NCBI GenBank assembly: GCA_910579735.1
Contig: CAJTUZ010000022.1
Location: 1-59,836, forward strand
DNA length: 59,836 nucleotides
Direction of reading: 5' to 3'
From: an uncultured Lachnospiraceae bacterium
Lineage (GTDB): Bacteria > Bacillota > Clostridia > Lachnospirales > Lachnospiraceae
The translations under genes and the position numbers were made by a program. Below the pieces are notes generated by a model that saw only the letters and a list, made by a program, of their open reading frames with translations, was not told where the DNA came from and did not search any database. Every line of letters starts with the position of its first letter. The first letter of the stretch is position 1. This document shows positions 16,788 to 25,196 of this stretch, one piece after another.

Positions 16788-17368
16788 CGAGCCCGCGCTC
16801 TATCATTTTCGCGGTGTTCTAAAAAACACCCCTCTTCATGGGAATAGATCACGCCGACCGCCTGCAGATAAGCATAAATAATAACCGTTCCTACAAATTT
16901 CATGCCGCGTCTGCGCAGGTCTTTTGATACTTGATCAGATAACGGGGAACTGACGGCATCCTTTTCATAAATCACTTTTCCATCCGTAAAGTGCCAGAGA
17001 TAAGTCGAAAAGCTCCCATACTCCTCCTGTATTTTCCGAAATATCTGCGCATTGTTTACCGCGGCACGAATCTTTAAACGATTTCTGATAATACCGGGAT
17101 TTTGTCCAAGCTCGCTTAATTTTTCCTCATCATAGGCACAAACCTTATCCAGGTCAAAACCATCAAATGCATCCCTGAACGCTTCCTGTTTATTCAGCAC
17201 ACACTCCCAGGACAATCCTGCCTGAAAACACTCCAGGATCAACATTTCAAATAATTTGTGGTCGCCATAAACCGGAACGCCCCATTCTTCATCATGATAA
17301 TGCAGATAAAGAGCATTACCGGGGTTCGCCCACCTACACCGCATTTTCCCATCTTTCCATTCCATCAC
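16784..17368 (-). CDS. tag: DNA-3-methyladenine glycosylase I
   Basis: The 194-residue protein matches Tag throughout: RCRWANPGNALYLHYHDEEW near the N-terminus with the first zinc-site residues, LECFQAGLSWECVLNKQEAF carrying the Glu and Trp of the base pocket, and GMKFVGTVIIYAYLQAVGVI with the C-terminal SHEEGCF. Tag removes 3-methyladenine from alkylated DNA as the first step of base excision repair. It is a monocistronic gene convergent with the ANT(6)-like gene. Confidence 0.93.
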   Translation of the reverse strand: MMEWKDGKMRCRWANPGNALYLHYHDEEWGVPVYGDHKLFEMLILECFQAGLSWECVLNKQEAFRDAFDGFDLDKVCAYDEEKLSELGQNPGIIRNRLKIRAAVNNAQIFRKIQEEYGSFSTYLWHFTDGKVIYEKDAVSSPLSDQVSKDLRRRGMKFVGTVIIYAYLQAVGVIYSHEEGCFLEHRENDRARAR

Positions 17369-17539
17369 TGCTTTCCTCCTGTGTCTCTTTGTTTCGTGAT
17401 ATTTTCTCTATCATACGCTCTCATTTTTACGCCGCCGGCGATATTGGATGTTAAAACGCCGCAGACAAAGCTGCATAAATCTGCCTGTAAAAATTTTTAC
17501 AGTATTACCATACCATGAAAAAAGCCGGTTTTGTATCCA

Positions 17540-17594
17540 TAAATTAAAAAATATTATAAAAGAGCAAAGGCTTCCGGTATAACGCCGAAAGCCT
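17540..17594 (-). terminator. Terminator after the LytTR-target gene
   Basis: On the minus strand AGGCTTTCGG (17594-17585) pairs with CCGGAAGCCT (17577-17568) with one mismatch. It is followed by TTGCTCTTTTATAATATTTTTT. It lies 20 bp after the stop of the gene at 17614-18108. Confidence 0.7.
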
Positions 17595-17613
17595 CTTCTC
17601 AAACCATATTTTT

Positions 17614-18108
17614 CTATAAACTAAAACTCCCCAACAAACTGTTACTGATTGCGCTGTTCATCACGTTTCCATAAGCGGATGCCGCCAGTCCCCCATATCC
17701 GTAAGGAGAATATCCTGAAATTCCCAGACCTAAAGTGCTTTGTCTGCCTGCCAGTCCCTGCAGCATATAATTTGTCATGATGTTTTGTCCCGCCAGACTG
17801 TTATAGCTTTTTTGCAGACTGTCCGCAGTATAACTATAGTCTCCGGCATAGTATTCTTTCACTTTATTCATGACTGCTTCTTCCCATTCGGGATCCGTCT
17901 TCATTTTTTCAAAAGCTTCTTTGATGATGATATCACCTGCCGTCGTGAACGTAACTGCAGTTTTTTGGTTATTCACTGCATCTTTCATTACAGCAGCATA
18001 ACCGGATTTATTCTTTACGCCTGCCGCTGCGGCAGTATTTATCTTAGTACTGTCATTTCCATAGTTTACAGGCGCGGCTCTGTCTGTTCCAAGGTTGTTA
18101 ATATACAT
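17614..18108 (-). CDS. Hypothetical protein, likely target of the adjacent LytTR two-component system
   Basis: This 164-residue protein has no signal peptide or membrane helix. The N-terminal half is polar with an Ala-rich stretch. The centre has an acidic helix (TDPEWEEAVMNKVKEYYAGD). The tail is rich in Gly, Tyr, Ser and Asn (GLGISGYSPYGYGGLAASAYGN), a composition seen in self-associating or surface-layer-like proteins. I do not recognise the family. The ribosome site is very strong (GGGGGGAAG). Upstream is a good -10 with a poor -35 preceded by two direct-repeat pairs, the form of a LytTR-activated promoter, and the LytTR system is the next operon upstream. Confidence 0.75.
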   Translation of the reverse strand: MYINNLGTDRAAPVNYGNDSTKINTAAAAGVKNKSGYAAVMKDAVNNQKTAVTFTTAGDIIIKEAFEKMKTDPEWEEAVMNKVKEYYAGDYSYTADSLQKSYNSLAGQNIMTNYMLQGLAGRQSTLGLGISGYSPYGYGGLAASAYGNVMNSAISNSLLGSFSL

Positions 18109-18133
18109 ACAGCTTCCCCCCTTTTACGAAACC

Positions 18134-18257
18134 ATTGTAGCACAGAAATTCATATCTGCGGACAAAAGTGTCATGAAAACTACGGAAAATGTCATGAAAG
18201 CTTTCCCTCTTGAACGGGAACCTCGGTTTGCCATTCACGATCCCGGTTTGCCATTCA
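18134..18257 (-). promoter_or_regulatory. Activator-type promoter with LytTR-like direct repeats
   Basis: On the minus strand the -10 TACAAT (18139-18134) has a poor -35 TCCGCA 17 bp upstream (18162-18157). Six bases further up is the direct-repeat pair TTTCATGACA at 18178-18169 and 18199-18190, period 21 bp. Beyond it is a second pair TGAATGGCAAACCG at 18237-18224 and 18257-18244, period 20 bp. Direct repeats about two helical turns apart next to a weak -35 are the layout of LytTR-family activator sites. Confidence 0.55.
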
Positions 18258-19682
18258 GAAATCCCGGATTGATTCAACGATCAGCATGATCGTCAGCACA
18301 ACTTCCTTCTCTTTCTGCTCTATTGCAAATGTACCGAAATATTTCTCTGCCACGGCTCTGATATTTTTTAATCCAAACCCATGCAGTTCCCGATCGTCTT
18401 TCATGGATTCCGGCAAATCATCCGTACCCATGAGAAGCTGTCCATCATAGGAATTTTTGACCGTGATCAGATAGACATTTTTCTTTCTCTCGGAATACAG
18501 GGAAACATAGGCATCTTTTGAACGGCAGGACGCTTCAAAAGCGTTCTCCAACGCATTGTTCAAAATAACGCTGATATCAAAAACATTCAGTCCGCCTTCC
18601 TGCACATAATGGAAATCTGAACGGAAGTCGATGCCTTTTTGTTCCGCTTCCCGCTGTTTTTCATTTATGATAATATCCGTGACCGGATTCCCTGTCTTTA
18701 CCGCAAACTCAAATGTATCTACAATTCCCTGCATCGTTTCCAGATAGTTTTCCGCATCCTGATACCGCTTTTGTTCCAGGAGCGTACCGATCACGTGAAT
18801 ATGATTATTTAAGTCGTGGCGAATCCCTCTGATTCCTGTATAGATATGCTCAATTTCCGATATATGACTCTGGATGTTCTGCATCTGCTTCTGCAATAAC
18901 GAACGATTTTTTTCCTCTTCCCGCTTTTTTCTCAGATTCTGGGAAAGAAAAACAAGCGCCAATATTATAACGAGCGTTATAATATAATGAAAGCTGATCA
19001 GCATCTCTAACCTGGCATAGGGGCCATACAGATCCATTTGACTCTCTGTCAGCAAATCATCAAAAGCTCTTCTGACCAGATGCGCTATAAATCCGGAAAG
19101 GGAAGGGAGTAATATGATACCAATCTCCTTCCATTCATATCGTCCCCGCTTATCCGCAAATGCTTTATTGAGCAGCACAACAAACAGTATCATGATCAGT
19201 AACTTTACAATGCCCTTGATGAAGCAGTTTAAACAATATACTCCCAGATATGCCTTCCAGATTTCCGGCGATTCCGGCTGTATGGCACTGAACAGCACCA
19301 TGTCCATATGATAACTTGTCAGCATATATATTTCCACCGAAATGAGAGACGACAAGTCCTCCACTGTGAAAAAAATGCAGGTTAAATACGCTTTCACCGG
19401 AATATTCCGCCTGCCCTCTTTTGCATAATCCGACCATACCATATAAAGAAACGAAATGGCTCCCGCTACTATGCGGGCGTTCATTCCCCCCATATATACC
19501 GGAAGATGATACTGCAGAAGCATCATCACACAATAAATGAAACTCGTGATCCAGATCTGCTTTTTCTCCTGAAAAAAACCTCTGCACAGCAGGCAGAGGC
19601 AAAATGCGGCCGCCATTATTTCCAGATGATCAGAAACACCTGTTACGATTTGATAATACAATTCAACCGTACTGCTCTCCAT
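18255..19682 (-). CDS. GHKL (AgrC/LytS-like) sensor histidine kinase
   Basis: The 475-residue kinase has an N-terminal sensor of about six to seven membrane helices (residues 15-255), a coiled coil (about 255-285), and a His-containing dimerisation helix IRGIRHDLNNHIHVIGTLLE (His about 290). The GHKL ATPase domain has NNALENAFEAS and HGFGLKNIRAVAEKY. The polytopic sensor plus RHDxxNH motif is typical of peptide- or pheromone-sensing kinases paired with LytTR regulators. It follows its regulator with a 3-bp gap. Its stop codon lies inside the distal repeat of the downstream promoter. Confidence 0.9.
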   Translation of the reverse strand: MESSTVELYYQIVTGVSDHLEIMAAAFCLCLLCRGFFQEKKQIWITSFIYCVMMLLQYHLPVYMGGMNARIVAGAISFLYMVWSDYAKEGRRNIPVKAYLTCIFFTVEDLSSLISVEIYMLTSYHMDMVLFSAIQPESPEIWKAYLGVYCLNCFIKGIVKLLIMILFVVLLNKAFADKRGRYEWKEIGIILLPSLSGFIAHLVRRAFDDLLTESQMDLYGPYARLEMLISFHYIITLVIILALVFLSQNLRKKREEEKNRSLLQKQMQNIQSHISEIEHIYTGIRGIRHDLNNHIHVIGTLLEQKRYQDAENYLETMQGIVDTFEFAVKTGNPVTDIIINEKQREAEQKGIDFRSDFHYVQEGGLNVFDISVILNNALENAFEASCRSKDAYVSLYSERKKNVYLITVKNSYDGQLLMGTDDLPESMKDDRELHGFGLKNIRAVAEKYFGTFAIEQKEKEVVLTIMLIVESIRDF

Positions 19683-19685
19683 ACT

Positions 19686-20399
19686 CTATTTGCCATCTTT
19701 CCTCGCATACTCGAAATACTTTTTTACAAATGTTTCATATTTTTGTTTTGCCATAATAACACTTTGGCCGTTTTCCATTGTTATGCTTGCGGCATCGTAT
19801 TTTAAAACATATCTCAGCTGTATCAGATATGCCCTGTGCGGCCTGAAAAAGCCTTCTTTCAACTCTTTTTCCAGATCACTCAATTTCCCGTAGAATTCCA
19901 GTTTCCCATCTGTCGTATGCAAAATAATTTTTCGGTTAAATACTTCCGCATATATAATATCTTTCAGATATACTTTGGAAGTCACTCTGCCGCATTTTAT
20001 GGAAATGCTCTTTTCCTCTTTCGCGGACATCCGTTTCTTCTCTTCTTCCCGTCTGTGCACGGCGCGGTTCAGTATTTCATAGAATTTTGCCCTCTCAAAA
20101 GGTTTGACAAGATAATGAAAAGCATCGACGTCAAATGCCTGATAAACATATTCTTCCAAAGCCGTAACAAAAATAATCACTGCATCGCTTCCCGACTCTC
20201 GCAGTTTTTTCGCAGTATCCATACCGTTGATGCCTTTCATCTGGATATCCAGGAAAACAATGTCAAAATTTTCTTCGGACTGCAGCAGAATATTTCCGCT
20301 TTCATATAAAAAAACATCTGTTTCCGGAAACAAAAACTCTATTTTCCCGGCAATATCTTCTCTGACCGTCCGCTCATCATCACAGACTGCAATTTTCAT
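19686..20399 (-). CDS. LytTR-family response regulator
   Basis: Residues 1-120 are a receiver domain (CDDERT, IVFLDIQMKGING with the phosphorylation Asp about 55, FVTA, LVKPF). Residues 135-235 are a LytTR DNA-binding domain (SIKCGRVTSKVYLKDIIYAE, KLEFYGKLSDLEKEL, FFRPHRAYLIQLRYVLKY). LytTR proteins bind paired direct repeats and commonly control bacteriocins, surface proteins or autolysis. The gene is co-transcribed with the downstream GHKL kinase. A matching direct-repeat promoter lies after the kinase. Confidence 0.92.
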   Translation of the reverse strand: MKIAVCDDERTVREDIAGKIEFLFPETDVFLYESGNILLQSEENFDIVFLDIQMKGINGMDTAKKLRESGSDAVIIFVTALEEYVYQAFDVDAFHYLVKPFERAKFYEILNRAVHRREEEKKRMSAKEEKSISIKCGRVTSKVYLKDIIYAEVFNRKIILHTTDGKLEFYGKLSDLEKELKEGFFRPHRAYLIQLRYVLKYDAASITMENGQSVIMAKQKYETFVKKYFEYARKDGK

Positions 20400-20514
20400 A
20401 TTGATCCCCCATTATCCGCTTTGGCGGACTATAAACTAATCCTTTGAAATAAAATATCGGAAAGATATTCGGCAATCATGCAGATCATGTCGTAAAATGA
20501 CTATTTTTTGATAC

Positions 20515-20617
20515 AAAAAAATAACATCAGCCGCCAAGTGTTCCTCCGGGATATTTTATATGTGAACCGAGACACTGGCGATACGTTTTACCGTACTCTT
20601 CCCAGAACTGATGTTAT
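20515..20617 (-). ncRNA. Candidate structured RNA (three-way junction) ending in a U-run
   Basis: On the minus strand a 10-bp outer stem (ATAACATCAG at 20617-20608 with CTGATGTTAT at 20530-20521) encloses two inner elements. One is a small hairpin TACG-GTAAAA-CGTA (20595-20582). The other is a longer arm CGCCAGTGT (20580-20572) with ACACTTGGCG (20541-20532). The outer stem runs straight into seven U. It may be an elaborate terminator of the gene at 20680-22986 or a small RNA. It matches no riboswitch consensus I can recall. Confidence 0.4.
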
Positions 20618-20636
20618 CAACATAAAGATTGATCAG

Positions 20637-20667
20637 GCAGCGCCGCTTCTGCAGCATACAGCGCTGC
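20637..20667 (-). terminator. GC-rich hairpin after the GH1-ManA gene
   Basis: GCAGCGC at 20637-20643 pairs with GCGCTGC at 20661-20667, 13 bp after the stop codon. There is no U-run, so it probably protects the 3' end or acts together with the following structured segment rather than terminating alone. Confidence 0.4.
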
Positions 20668-20679
20668 TTCTATCATACC

Positions 20680-22986
20680 TTAGGCCTGTGCCGAAATAAT
20701 CAGCTGCATATTTCCCTGCAGGCGAATCTCACCATATCCGCAGGGCACGATAAAATGATCTCCTTTACGCAGCTGCTGGCCGTTAAGTAACCCATCGCCT
20801 TCAATAACACTCATGATCATATATGGTTTATCCTGCTGCATGACAAACGGCTCTGTAATGTCCAATTTCCATACCTTATAATAATCACACGCGATCAGCT
20901 GATTCAAAGTATTCTTCGGCAGATCATCCGCCTGTAATATGCTCTCTTCCACAGATTTTGCCGGAACAGTTATCACATCAATGCTTTTGTCCAGATGAAG
21001 CTGTCTGGGTTTTCCATCGGTTAAGCGGTCATAATCATATACACGGTAAGTAATATCACTGTTTTGCTGTGTTTCGAGAATCATCAGACCGCCTTTGATC
21101 GCATGTACCGTACCCGGTTCGATCTGGATAAAATCGCCCTTTTTAACCGGTACTTCGCGAAGCAGTTCTTTCCACTTTCCTTCCCGGATCATGCCTGTCA
21201 GTTCTTCTTTCGTTTTCGCATTGTGTCCTACTACAAGCGCGGAATCTTCTTTGCAGTCCAAAACGTACCAGCACTCTGTCTTTCCCAAAGAACCGTTCTC
21301 ATTTGCACCCGCATAAGCATCATCCGGATGTACCTGAATGCTCAGATCCTCTTTGGCATCAATGATCTTCACCAACAGCGGGAAGCGGTCGCCTCCGGTA
21401 TTGCCAAACAGTTCCGGATTCTTCTCCCAAAGCTCTGATAATGCAGAACCTTTATATATTCCTTCTCTTACGATGCAGTCTCCGTTCGGGTGCGCGCTGA
21501 CTGCCCAGCATTCCCCGGTATGATCCCCCGGAATCTGATAAGGCCAGTCCTTTCCGAGTCTGTCACCGCCCCAGATCATCTGTTTGAATACGGGATTCAA
21601 AAATAATAACGGATGTTTTGGTTCATTCATAGTTAAGTTTCCTCCATTTGTCTCAATTACTTTTTGATACCAGTATGCTGAGTCTTTCGCGATTCTCTTC
21701 TGTGTCGTAAAATCTACATGAACAATCCCGAACCGTTCCGTATACCCTTTATCCCACTCAAAATTATCCAAAAACGTCCAAAGGAAATATCCCCTGACAT
21801 CAACGCCTTCATCATTTGCCTTCTGCAGTGCAGACAGATATCGGTCAAGGAATTCTATCCTGTTCGGATCATGTACCTGCCCGTCGGCAGAAACGATATC
21901 ATGGCATGACATACCGTTTTCCGTAATATAGAGGGGCAGTTTATAGCGCTCATACAGGAATTTGACACCCCAGTAAAAACATTCCGGCGTAACGGGCCAG
22001 TTGGCAGCCGTTTTCGCATAACCGGGTTCCCTGTCCACATATTCGGGTTCTCCGTTTCTGCCGGCCCGGATCATATAGCCGTTATAAATATTCTGTCCCA
22101 TAAAATCAAGCGGCTGCGATATCAATTTCATATCTTCTTCGGTGATATCGGGAAGATACTCCTTAAACTTCTTCAGTCCCTCTTCCGGATATTTTCCAAG
22201 GAACACGGGGTCCGAAAACCATGTGACATTCCATGTCCAGTTATCCATCGGATTATGAAAAGAAAACAATGCTTTTCTCGCCGCCTCGATATCTTCCGGT
22301 CTGCCGCTTTGCGGATAAGCCATGCCGCATGTCGGCGCATAGCCGATCTTAATAGGACGCACCGCATATCTACGCAGATTAATGACAGCCTGTCCGTGCG
22401 CACGCAGCGCATTGTGTGCGATCTGAAACGTTTCCCGATAGCTTAATTTCTTCCCCGGCGCATGTCCCCCGGAAAGATGTCCCAGTCCTACAAAACACTG
22501 CGGTTCATTTAACGTCATAAAGTGTTCGCACAGATCCGAGAAATTCTCTGCGATCACTTTCGCATATTCGCCAAACCATTGAATCACTTCCTCATTCAGC
22601 CAGCCGCCTTTATCCTGCAGGGCCTGCGGGAATTCCCAGTGATACATGGTCAGATACGGTTCTATACCGTTCTTTTTCATTTCTTTGATCATATCTTTAT
22701 AAAGTGCGATCGCTTTATCGTTTACCCGTCCGGTACCTTCGGGCATGATCCTTGCCCAGCTTACCGAAAAACGGTATGCTTTCACACCGAGAAGACGCAT
22801 CAGCGCATAATCCTCCTGATAGCGGTGCATGTGATCGCACGTCGAAACAGCGCTCTGCCCATCCAAAATGCGTCCTTCTTCCGTAAATGTATCCCATATC
22901 ATTTTACCGCATCCGTCTTCTTCATCTCTTCCTTCAATCTGATAAGCGCTGCTTGCCACGCCCCATACGAAATCGTCTTTAAACAT
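20680..22986 (-). CDS. In-frame fusion of GH1 beta-glucosidase and class I mannose-6-phosphate isomerase
   Basis: Residues 1-452 are a complete GH1 enzyme: FVWGVASSAYQIEG at the N-terminus, acid/base Glu in TLNEP, nucleophile Glu in YITENGMS, and the usual C-terminal end WYQKVIETNGGNL. Without a stop the frame continues from Met453 into a full class I phosphomannose isomerase (316 residues) with zinc-site motifs QVHPDD, KTECWYVL and GTVHAIKGG. GGAGG, encoding part of NGGN, lies ten bases before the ATG for Met453. A separate isomerase could therefore also be made by internal initiation. GH1 frees glucose or glucose-6-phosphate, and ManA interconverts mannose-6-P and fructose-6-P. Start site AAAGGAG is strong. 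Confidence 0.88.
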   Translation of the reverse strand: MFKDDFVWGVASSAYQIEGRDEEDGCGKMIWDTFTEEGRILDGQSAVSTCDHMHRYQEDYALMRLLGVKAYRFSVSWARIMPEGTGRVNDKAIALYKDMIKEMKKNGIEPYLTMYHWEFPQALQDKGGWLNEEVIQWFGEYAKVIAENFSDLCEHFMTLNEPQCFVGLGHLSGGHAPGKKLSYRETFQIAHNALRAHGQAVINLRRYAVRPIKIGYAPTCGMAYPQSGRPEDIEAARKALFSFHNPMDNWTWNVTWFSDPVFLGKYPEEGLKKFKEYLPDITEEDMKLISQPLDFMGQNIYNGYMIRAGRNGEPEYVDREPGYAKTAANWPVTPECFYWGVKFLYERYKLPLYITENGMSCHDIVSADGQVHDPNRIEFLDRYLSALQKANDEGVDVRGYFLWTFLDNFEWDKGYTERFGIVHVDFTTQKRIAKDSAYWYQKVIETNGGNLTMNEPKHPLLFLNPVFKQMIWGGDRLGKDWPYQIPGDHTGECWAVSAHPNGDCIVREGIYKGSALSELWEKNPELFGNTGGDRFPLLVKIIDAKEDLSIQVHPDDAYAGANENGSLGKTECWYVLDCKEDSALVVGHNAKTKEELTGMIREGKWKELLREVPVKKGDFIQIEPGTVHAIKGGLMILETQQNSDITYRVYDYDRLTDGKPRQLHLDKSIDVITVPAKSVEESILQADDLPKNTLNQLIACDYYKVWKLDITEPFVMQQDKPYMIMSVIEGDGLLNGQQLRKGDHFIVPCGYGEIRLQGNMQLIISAQA

Positions 22987-23042
22987 AGTATCTCCTTTTA
23001 TTCTATATTCGGCGCCGGTACACGGATTGACCGCAGATCCGG

Positions 23043-25154
23043 CTATAAATTAAATTTCTGCATGGAGTGTTCCAGTTCTCCGGCCTGTTTACTCAATGTA
23101 TCGATCTCTTCTGCCAGCTTACGCACCTCGTCAAGCTGGTTCGTTACCGTAGCCGTAACCTCCTGCGTAGAAGCCGCCGCTTCTTCCGACACGGCGGATA
23201 TATTCTCAATAGATGACAGAATGCGGTCTGTATCGCTCATCATGCTTTCTACCTGTCTCACCACATCAGACAGCCCTTCCACCAGAATATCGACCGCCGT
23301 TTTGATCTCTCCGAAAACCGCCACCGTACTTTCAATATTATCCACCTGATTGTGCATCAGCGTCTCTGCTTCCTTTGCCGATTGTGTCGTAACAGCCGTC
23401 GTATTCTGGATATTATCAACGATCTCTTTGATCCGGTTACCGGCCTGCATAGACTGATCTGCCAGTTTTCTGATCTCTTCGGCCACGACTGCAAATCCTC
23501 TTCCATGTTCTCCCGCTCTCGCCGCCTCGATCGATGCGTTTAAAGACAGAAGATTTGTCTGCTCTGCGATCGCATTGATCGTATCAACAATGCTGCCGAT
23601 ATCCTCGGAACGTGTCTGCACGTCGCTTATATTCTCTGCCAGAACATTGGTAATATGTACTGTCTGCGCTGATTTCTCATTCAGTTCCGCAACAAACGTC
23701 TCCCCTTTAGTAGAGGTCTGTATTGCAGCCTGTGCCGACTGCTGCATTTTGATGGTATTTTGATTGACCCGATTCATGATCTGCGAGAAATCCGATACCA
23801 TTTTCAAAACCTGCTCCGTATCGGAAGCCTGCTCCGCTACGCCGTGTCCGACTTCTTCGACCGCGCCGTTAATGTTGCTCATGGATTCTACCAGATCATC
23901 GGCCGTACCGGTCAGATTATCCGCCGCCTGTGCTACACGTTCGCCGAATATACGCATGTCCGCCAGAATCTTTCGAATACTCATCAGGGTAATGCCGACA
24001 CTGTTGGAAAGCGTCTTAAATTCATCATTACGTCCGGATGCAAAAGCAACCGTCAGATCGCCTTCTGCGACCTTCTGCAGTCCCTGTACCGTATTCTTTA
24101 CCTCCCGGCTGATTCCGTTAGCCAGCATATTACCGATAATAAATGCAATCACACAGGCCAGTATAACAATAACAATTGTTATATTTCTGATCATAGCTAC
24201 TCTGGAGAGCAGAGTACTCTGCGGTATCAAAGTGCAGATCAGCATTCCTGTATTACCGATCGGCGTATATGTAAAGAGACATTTTTTCCCCTGGTATTTT
24301 ACATAGGCATGTCCTGTCGTTTCGGCCTGCCATGCCGATTCTATAAATTCACTTCCTGCAAAAACCGCATCCTGTGCAGCTGCCGTATTTTTGACTTCTC
24401 TTCCATCCGGCGTTACCAAAGCAGCATAACCGTCTTCGCCGCAATCGATGCCATCTAACAAGTCTTCTATCGTTTTTTTCTTTACATCCAGAACGATCAG
24501 CGCATTGCCTTTCGGAAACTGTCTCGTATAATGAATTCCATAATTGTCTGTATTAACACCGATCTCGCTGTCCAAAAAGCTGTGATATCCGTTCCAGATT
24601 CCTTTGTTCTTCGGCATATCCGCCCAAATACCGGCCTCTTCTGTCGCCATATAATCTGCATAAGCGGTATCCGGAATCACAAACGAGGTAGATGTAATGG
24701 GATTGCCGTTTTCCGCAAACACATAAAAAGCATCCAGATAGTTACAGGTCCCTTTCATCGTAACAAGCGCATTCTTGGCGTCTTTAAAATATCTCATCGA
24801 CTCCGTATCCGCCGTTTTATAATATTTCAAATAATATTTACTCAGATTCTCATTACTTAAGATCTCCACCGCTCTTGTCTCTACCGTACCGCAAAGCAGC
24901 GCCATATATTCCCCCATAGCGCTGACCGTATCCTCTGTAGCGGTCTCCGATTCCGCCCTCAATCCGTTTGCTGCGGTCTGATAACATACAGTGCCGAGCA
25001 GGACGATCAAAATGATCGGTATAAAAAAGGCGAGTGTTATTTTATTCTTAATCTTTCCCTGCCCGTTAACCGGTGCTGCATTTTCGTTTTGTTTCTTTTT
25101 CTTCGCCGGATCCTTCTGCGCACTTACTTTTCTTTGTTCTTTGGCTGTTTTCAT
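23043..25154 (-). CDS. Methyl-accepting chemotaxis protein with extracytoplasmic Cache-type sensor
   Basis: The 703-residue receptor has a very basic N-terminal tail, a membrane helix (about 37-58), a large extracytoplasmic domain of double-Cache type (about 60-315), and a second helix (about 325-348). HAMP and then a long coiled-coil signalling domain follow. The conserved hairpin tip lies in TINAIAEQTNLLSLNASIEA followed by ARAGEHGRGFAVVAEEIRKL. It should relay ligand binding to CheA and the flagellar motor. No che or fla genes are in the window. It is transcribed just upstream of the GH1-ManA gene, so a sugar ligand is possible. Confidence 0.93.
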   Translation of the reverse strand: MKTAKEQRKVSAQKDPAKKKKQNENAAPVNGQGKIKNKITLAFFIPIILIVLLGTVCYQTAANGLRAESETATEDTVSAMGEYMALLCGTVETRAVEILSNENLSKYYLKYYKTADTESMRYFKDAKNALVTMKGTCNYLDAFYVFAENGNPITSTSFVIPDTAYADYMATEEAGIWADMPKNKGIWNGYHSFLDSEIGVNTDNYGIHYTRQFPKGNALIVLDVKKKTIEDLLDGIDCGEDGYAALVTPDGREVKNTAAAQDAVFAGSEFIESAWQAETTGHAYVKYQGKKCLFTYTPIGNTGMLICTLIPQSTLLSRVAMIRNITIVIVILACVIAFIIGNMLANGISREVKNTVQGLQKVAEGDLTVAFASGRNDEFKTLSNSVGITLMSIRKILADMRIFGERVAQAADNLTGTADDLVESMSNINGAVEEVGHGVAEQASDTEQVLKMVSDFSQIMNRVNQNTIKMQQSAQAAIQTSTKGETFVAELNEKSAQTVHITNVLAENISDVQTRSEDIGSIVDTINAIAEQTNLLSLNASIEAARAGEHGRGFAVVAEEIRKLADQSMQAGNRIKEIVDNIQNTTAVTTQSAKEAETLMHNQVDNIESTVAVFGEIKTAVDILVEGLSDVVRQVESMMSDTDRILSSIENISAVSEEAAASTQEVTATVTNQLDEVRKLAEEIDTLSKQAGELEHSMQKFNL

Positions 25155-25196
25155 AGACGGCTCCTGTTCTTTTTGTAGGATGAATGCCGAATCGGC

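Noticed and set aside
20515..20617. Structured segment considered as SRP RNA, 6S RNA or a known riboswitch
   Set aside because: The conserved SRP apical loop, the 6S central bubble and the riboswitch core sequences I know are absent.
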